A DNA stretch of 64,000 nt from Rotaria sordida (lineage: Eukaryota > Rotifera > Eurotatoria > Philodinida > Philodinidae), in NCBI GenBank assembly GCA_905250125.1, contig CAJNOL010000007.1:245741-309740 (forward strand). Direction: 5' to 3'. Shown here piece by piece: positions 57,621 through 64,000 of this stretch. Position numbers and translations under genes: made by a program. The notes below the pieces were generated by a model. That model saw only the letters and a list, made by a program, of their open reading frames with translations, did no database searches and was not told where the DNA came from. How positions within the stretch are numbered: the first letter of the stretch is position 1; the number at the start of each line of letters is the position of its first letter.

Positions 57621-60431
57621 TTAGTTTAACGATAAATATTCTTTGTCATAATCAGCTCGATTAAGGTCATGCCAACGAAGATGTGGATTTTGTTTTGAAT
57701 ATCGAAGTGAAACAAGATGACCCACTTCATCCATTGCTCTTAATGCCTAATTAATGAAAATAGAATATAATAAATAATAAAAACAAAACAAAGAAAATTT
57801 CTTTTCTAATTACATGATCCAGCATTTCTTTTGTATGACCAGCTGAAAGACAAAAACGTACACGTGATTCAGTTAAATGAGTTGCTGGAAAACCGACAGT
57901 AACAACAGCACAACCACGTTTTAACATTTCTCGATTAACCGCTCTTGAAAAAGAAATAAATATTAAAATAATAAAAAGATTAAAAATCTTAATTAAACAA
58001 TTTTTCTTACGCTATTTTAGCTGGCATATAAATCATAACAGGTACAACAGGTGAATTATCATTACCATAAACAATGAAACCCATATCAAAAAGTTGTCGA
58101 CGAAAATAACGAACATTACAAGCTAATTGTTGAATACGTTTTTGACCTGAAATCTTTTTTATTTAATCATATTTCATTACAAAATCAAATATCTTACCAT
58201 TATTAGTACCATCACGACCCATTATTATATTCAATGCAGATATTATTTGAAGAACAACAGGAGCTGACATACTCGATGAATAACATGCAGAATGAGAATA
58301 AATACGTATGTGATCAATCAATGTCTATTTAAAATATAAAAGAAAAAAAAAATAATTGTCAAATAAAAACAAAAACACAAATAGAAAATATAATAATTCT
58401 ACCTTTTTTCCAGCAATATAACCACCAGCTGATCCAAAACTTTTCGTAAATGTACCCATATGTATATCAATATCATTAGGATCAACTTTCCAATAATCAA
58501 CAACACCACGACCACGTGGACCAATGGCACCAATTGAATGTGCTTCATCAACATATAAATAAGCTTTATATTTTTTCTTTATTGCGATTATTTCTGGTAA
58601 TCTACATAATGAACCTTCCATACTAAAAGTAATAATAACAATAACATCATTAAAAATTCAACAAAATAATACCTGTATACACCTTCAACAATAATTAGAA
58701 TTTTTTTCCAGGGTCGACATGTTCGAGGTTGACCGTGAATAATAGCATCATGTAATTGCAGTTCCAAATCTTTCACATCTATGAATTAAGATTAAAAAAT
58801 TATACTTTCAATTAATTCAATCGTCAGTAACTTTAACTAAATAATTTACACTGGAAATATAAAGATAAAACAATATATTCAGTGTTAATCATTATAATAA
58901 TATAATCTATAGAAGAGTCACTTTCCTATTCATGTCGTTGAATTCAAAAAGTTGACATGTTCTCTTTCGAACAGATACTTGACTTAAAACACTGAACATT
59001 ATAAGAAAAGAAACAATATATTTTTTTTCTTCTAATAGAACATTAAAAGAAAAACAATCTTTCTACTTGAGTTTTTCATCATTGTGAATGTCCTTCTACT
59101 CGAGCGGGACTAGTTCTCTATCAAATAGATCTTATCCCTCCATTAACTATGACATATTTGTTAAATTTCTATTTATACTATACCAAATTTCTTTTCATTA
59201 ATAAAAAAAAAAGCAAACACAAGGACTTTCACATTGAATTGCTGCTCGTACCGCCAAGGTAATATTCATTTCATAGTTCAAGGAAACAAAAAAAAAGAAA
59301 GAATTTTTTATCATATGAGAACGATAATTCTTTTCTATTAAAATATTTACCATTATGATCAAATGTACGTATTGTTGCTCCAGATAAACGAGCACCAAGT
59401 ATAAGGGAAACATGATTAAGTTTATCACTAAGTATTAAATCACCCTATGAATAAAAGAAAAAAGAAAAACATTGATATTTTTTTTTAACTAATAAAATTA
59501 AATAAAAATTAATTTACTTTTCCAGCTAATGTCGGAATGTTTAATGCATTTGTTGCAAAACCCATACCAAAAGCAATACAATCTTCCACATTTAAATATT
59601 CAGCCATTAAAGATTCAAGTTCTTTCATGTATTGCTGAGTACCCAATTCATGACGTGTACTACATGTTGTGAGTCCATATTTTTCTATAGATTTAATTGC
59701 TTCTTCGGAACATGGACCTTGGTTTTCAGCAAAACCCAAATAATTGTATGAACCTAAATTAATTGATGGAATTTTTTTACCACTAAATCTATTAAAAATA
59801 AAAAAAACAAGACTTTTTTTTTGAAAATTAAAAAAAAATTTTCTTACTTAAACGTCCAATTATAATCATCTGAAAGACGTTCCATAACATGAACTTCGGC
59901 TCCAGCAACACTAGCTATTGGTTGATTGAATACATCACGTATACGTGTATATAAATTACGTGTATAAAAACATTCGTAACTCTGATAAAGTGGTACAAAA
60001 TCCTATGTATTTTTAAAAAGTCATAAGATAACTTATTATTATTATATTTTTTTTTCATCTTATTGTTTGTCGGAAACAAAACTGAACATACTTTTGGATT
60101 GGGATCATAAGCAGTTTTTTTTTCTTCAAAACCAATATGACGTAGAAAATCTCGTAACCAACCGAGTGCACTAAGAATTGCATAACCAAGAACCGTAACA
60201 ACAGCAGCCCATGTTGGTGTTTCTTCAAATTCTTCATGATTTTGAAATTTGAATACATTTTCAGATATGAACTTTAAATAAAAAACGAAAAAAAAAATAT
60301 TTTTTCAAAAAAAAAAATAAAAAACAAAAAAGTTATTTTACTTTTGACTTTGAATTTGATGATGATGATGATGATGATGATTTGTTCATGTTTTTATCTA
60401 AACTTTGATTCATACTAGTTTTTGCTGACAT
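57621..60431 (-). CDS. SPTLC2: Serine palmitoyltransferase, catalytic long-chain-base subunit 2
   Basis: Eleven exons: 60431-60342, 60271-60092, 60002-59848, 59788-59518, 59444-59351, 58778-58673, 58622-58403, 58324-58198, 58146-58011, 57943-57814, 57746-57621, giving 544 residues. The PLP enzyme condenses L-serine with palmitoyl-CoA in the ER membrane, the first step of sphingolipid synthesis. The N-terminus has an eight-serine run coded by a short trinucleotide repeat, then a membrane helix ([19 protein letters not shown]). Family signatures: [51 protein letters not shown] with the PLP-pairing Asp near 324, and [16 protein letters not shown] containing the Schiff-base Lys near 359. The GTFTKSFG form identifies SPTLC2/3, not SPTLC1, which lacks this lysine. 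The C-terminal [17 protein letters not shown] is also typical. The intron between exons 5 and 6 is about 570 bp; the rest are under 110 nt. Confidence 0.97.
60369..60383 (-). repeat. Trinucleotide repeat coding poly-serine in SPTLC2
   Basis: A run of GAT on the plus strand (TCA codons on the minus strand) covers roughly 60358-60381 and encodes eight consecutive serines near the N-terminus. It could vary in length between alleles. Confidence 0.6.
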
Positions 60432-63400
60432 CTAAAAATCAACGTAACTTTATGATACTTAAATAGTTTTGATAAATAGAATAAGATAAATGCAACTGAT
60501 AAAGATACAACAAAAGAAAAAAGTAAATAATTTTTTTTTATTGTTGTTTTAACACAATTTTTCATGGACTAACTTATTTTATCAACATCTGCTATATAAC
60601 GAACAACAATATTACAGAGTAACTATTTACATAATGACTGCTACACTACACACCCACACACACCCTTTACAAGCCAGAAACAGAACGCGAAGACGAAGAA
60701 AAAAAAATCTCCTTTGGATGCTTGAAGAACAGCAACGAACACGTCTAGAGTAGTAATAGAATTAATGTCCTCAACTCACAATATGGTAGCAACCATTTTC
60801 TTCGCTTTCTTTTCCCATTTTATGGGCATCAGCCCATCTATTGTCCCAAATAACTATAATATATTTATTTTTACACGTACTCTCACAATATTCTTTCTAT
60901 CTTCTCTGATTAAACCATATTCACAGACATATTATTATTGATTCTATAGAGGATCAACTGAATTACTTGAAAACTATAATACTTTACGTGAAGAACTTAC
61001 GGTGTAAGTTTTTCATTCGTTATCTTCAACTATATTTTTATTTGTTACGAACAGAAATGTATAAAACAATAAGAAAGAATCGTGAGTGTATCGAAACGTG
61101 ACCGCGAATACTCATCGTGAACTTATTTTAGGTGACGCATTGGATGTGTTTCATTTAAGCAAACGTACTCTATATACGCGTATACACCATCGGTTGCCAA
61201 TGTATGCAAAAAGAAAAGATTGCCTATATAGGCAAGAAAAAAAGGGAAGAAGAGAAATAGAAAGAAGAAGAAGAAGAATAGAGCGATGAAGAAAAGAAAG
61301 AAAAAAAAATGAAAAAACATTTATAATTTTATGATCCATCTACTTACTCAACTATTTCAAAACATCTATATTTTCATATAATATATATTACACTCATTCT
61401 TAATAAGAATAAATCATAAAAATAAGAAAAACAGATGATTGATTAACGTTCGAAAACACTTTTTTTTTCTATAAATATATCTCAATGACTGATTTATTTT
61501 AATATAAAAAAATAAATAAAAATATGTATTTTATGTCAATTTAATTGATGAAAAAAGTTTTATTTTCTTTTTTTAGATTCCTATGTTTGCTAATAAAACA
61601 AAGCAGTGAATAGAACATTTATAGATGTAAAAAGACTCAAGAACACAATACTCTTCGACGTTAATATCACTTCATTTTTACGAGAAATAAAAGGAATGAT
61701 AAAAATTACTTCTATTTTGACAATTACGATTAAAAGAATCATTGCAAGACGTTTCTTATCTTTGAACAATTCCTTTTTTTCTTACTATATATGAATATCG
61801 GATCATGATATTCACTTTCTTTTTTTTCTGATGCCAAGAATAAATGTTCCATTGTCAGATGTCATTTCAGTTCGTTAAATAGAACAAAATAATGAACCTA
61901 AAGATAAGTCTTAGAAAAATTAAAATATTATAAATACCAACTTTTCATAATCTTTAATAATATCATCGCGTAAAATCAAATATAAAGAAATTCGGACATA
62001 GATCATTATTAAAAATGTAACAGATGTGACAAATGACTTACGATATGATGATTTTAAAATCCATGATACGAGTTTAATTTTGATTAAATCGAATTGGTAT
62101 TTATCCAGTAATGAAGTCTATGATTACATACTTGAACTTTTTTACTTTTTTTTTTCATACAAAATACATAATACTTAACATATCACTACGTAAAAAAAAA
62201 GAAAATTTTGCTAAAAATAGAACAAACTGACATCTTTAGTTACATGTAAATCGAATGAAAGATGACTTTCTATAAGAGTATTTTAATCATTTTTGATTAG
62301 TGCCATTCATTTTTTTTAGTCATATATCGTTGAGGTACTACTGAAGATGAAATATGATAACTACAAAAATTGCTTGAAAAAAAAGAGACTCAATCGTTAA
62401 TGGAGTCATTTAACGACTATAATATTATATTAACATATTCATTACGATTCGCTTAATGTCATGCATAACTTTTATCTTTTGTTCAATATGGATATTCTTC
62501 AATTTAGAAGATATTTTCGTTTTCAGCAACATTCGAATAATTTCATCGAGTACATATATCTATGTATTCGAATTTAATTCGTCAAATTTCAATCAGATCT
62601 TATCTATATACATGGATTCGTTAAAGAAATTCTTCTTAATATCTGCCGTGTCATAACTGATATTTATAAAATAAGAATCAAGTTGATGAGAATTTCTTTT
62701 TTTTTCATGAAATAATAATCGAAAATTATAGCCGTATAAATGATCTATGATAGATTGAAGAGTTTTTTTTTTATGAAATTCAATCCATCAAAGAAAGAAA
62801 TCTTACTAATTTATTTTGTAATCTAAAACGCATTAACATAAGTATTTATTTTTAGATTTGTATTTTGACGCACTTCTTGAACATAGGGAACGATATTTAT
62901 AAACTATAGCCTATTACGTAAGATTAATCTTAATAAGAAGCACTATAATCTTAATTAAATCGGAATAATCGAAGATTTTAATAATAAAATTTTTTTTTGA
63001 CTTAACTGAAGATTATATTGTTTGATAAATACTTGTCTAAGACAGAAAAAACATATTCTTATTACACTTAACATTTGTAAACTATTCATATATTACAAAT
63101 GAAAAAAAAACTAAAATTATTCAGTTGAAATGAGATCAACAAATAAATTAATAAATACTGTTGTGTATTATATTTTCTACTTGACTTCAATTATGATAAC
63201 AAAAAAATACATATGATATCGATTTTATTCATAAATTTATATAAAAATATATGATATGAAAAATATTTTCATACTCACATTTCTATGAATCTACTTGCGA
63301 TATAACAAAAAACATGAATAAACAAAAAAAAATATAAACGTCTTATTTTTGTGATTTTACGGTTGATTAAACAAACTGTGTTCTGTTTCTTGACAAAAAT

Positions 63401-64000
63401 TTTCCCAAAGCAACTTGCATATTTTTGTGCCTCCAAATAATAAGTATTTTACAAACGTCATCAATCACCTGTGTATTTAATCCGTCGATACATGCACTTT
63501 AAAGTAAGATGAATCATTTTATTTAGATTTATACATATAGTTATGCATCATTAATAAAATAAGTCCTTTCTTGATCAAAATACAAATGAGTAATACCGAC
63601 AAATCTTTTTCATAGATATGATTGGAAAAAATATAAAACCCTTATTCATGTTAATAAAAGAAAAGATTAAATGTGAGCGGATTGTACAATGAATTTATTA
63701 TGACTCTCAATGAATCATATGAAAGTATCTCAATGAATCATAATATATTATTTTGTTTATTGTATTCCAAATGATATATTTTGTTTTATTTAGTTAAATT
63801 CGTCTCGTATAAATATCCGTTTTATTTTTCTACATGAAAATAAATTCATATTTTTAATTTTGTTGTCTCGAAAGAAGGATTGAGATAAGTAAAGAAAAAA
63901 AATGGATTGTTTTCTCACATCACATAATAATTTTCTTAATTAAAATAAAATAAAATACAAAATTGTCATTCTTAATGATGAAGAAACAGAGTTATCAGTA
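60432..64000. other. Upstream of SPTLC2, no gene recognised
   Basis: About 3.6 kb. The first part is presumably the SPTLC2 promoter, with a CACACCCACACACACCC run near 60648. The stretch 61240-61320 is purine-rich low complexity. No splice-supported exon, RNA gene or large palindrome was seen to the window end. Confidence 0.5.

Noticed and set aside
61086..61339. Overlapping frames on both strands
   Set aside because: Produced by a purine-rich low-complexity tract (Lys/Arg on one strand, Phe/Leu on the other).
1..64000. CRISPR array, bacterial operon or phage signals
   Set aside because: Spliceosomal introns and animal genes throughout; no regularly spaced direct repeats of CRISPR type were seen.

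Overview
This is eukaryotic (animal) nuclear DNA. It is strongly AT-rich. The genes are split into many short exons by GT-AG introns that are mostly about 50-70 nt long, alongside a minority of introns of 0.5-2 kb. Clear metazoan orthologues (ATG9, SPTLC2, UBE2G2, METTL17, MRPL10, CKS, a Rac-like GTPase, a class A GPCR) and an intron-bearing gene of bacterial ancestry point to a rotifer, most likely a bdelloid. That assignment is inference; no rRNA or mitochondrial marker is present. Three N runs (5179-5278, 25864-25873, 39187-39286) mark assembly gaps, so this is a draft scaffold.

Layout. 1-6 kb: a CABIT-like gene (+) converges with a GPR180/TMEM145-type seven-helix gene (-). 7.7-12.7 kb: SUGCT (+), an acyl-CoA:glutarate CoA-transferase. 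13-30 kb: four minus-strand genes in the order MRPL10, UBE2G2, METTL17, ATG9, separated by only about 91-131 bp. 30.7-33.3 kb: a Rac-like GTPase and a CKS subunit (+). 37.4-39.1 kb: a DacB/PBP4-like peptidase S13 gene (+). 41-42 kb: an unrecognised three-exon gene (+). 45.2 kb: a small one-helix membrane protein (+). 45.5-52.9 kb: a gene-poor stretch. 52.9-57.1 kb: a neuropeptide-type GPCR (+). 57.6-60.4 kb: SPTLC2 (-). 60.4-64 kb: no gene seen. I joined the exons by hand; every multi-exon model below keeps an open frame across all junctions and ends at a stop codon.

Two features deserve most attention. First, most of the long introns are occupied by long imperfect palindromes (two arms in inverted orientation, roughly 0.3-1.3 kb in total) that run almost from splice site to splice site. 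More palindromes lie between genes. At least two (5.1 kb and 36.3 kb) share terminal sequence and look like one non-autonomous foldback/MITE family. Most of the others show no shared ends by eye. The introns would be transcribed as long hairpins.

Second, the MRPL10-UBE2G2-METTL17-ATG9 block looks like an operon: same strand, very short spacers, and pyrimidine-rich tracts ending in AG just before the downstream start codons. Rotifers are known to use spliced-leader trans-splicing. Two of the four genes (MRPL10, METTL17) serve the mitochondrial ribosome. The DacB-like gene, with all three penicillin-binding motifs and four spliceosomal introns, is a domesticated horizontal transfer of a peptidoglycan enzyme.
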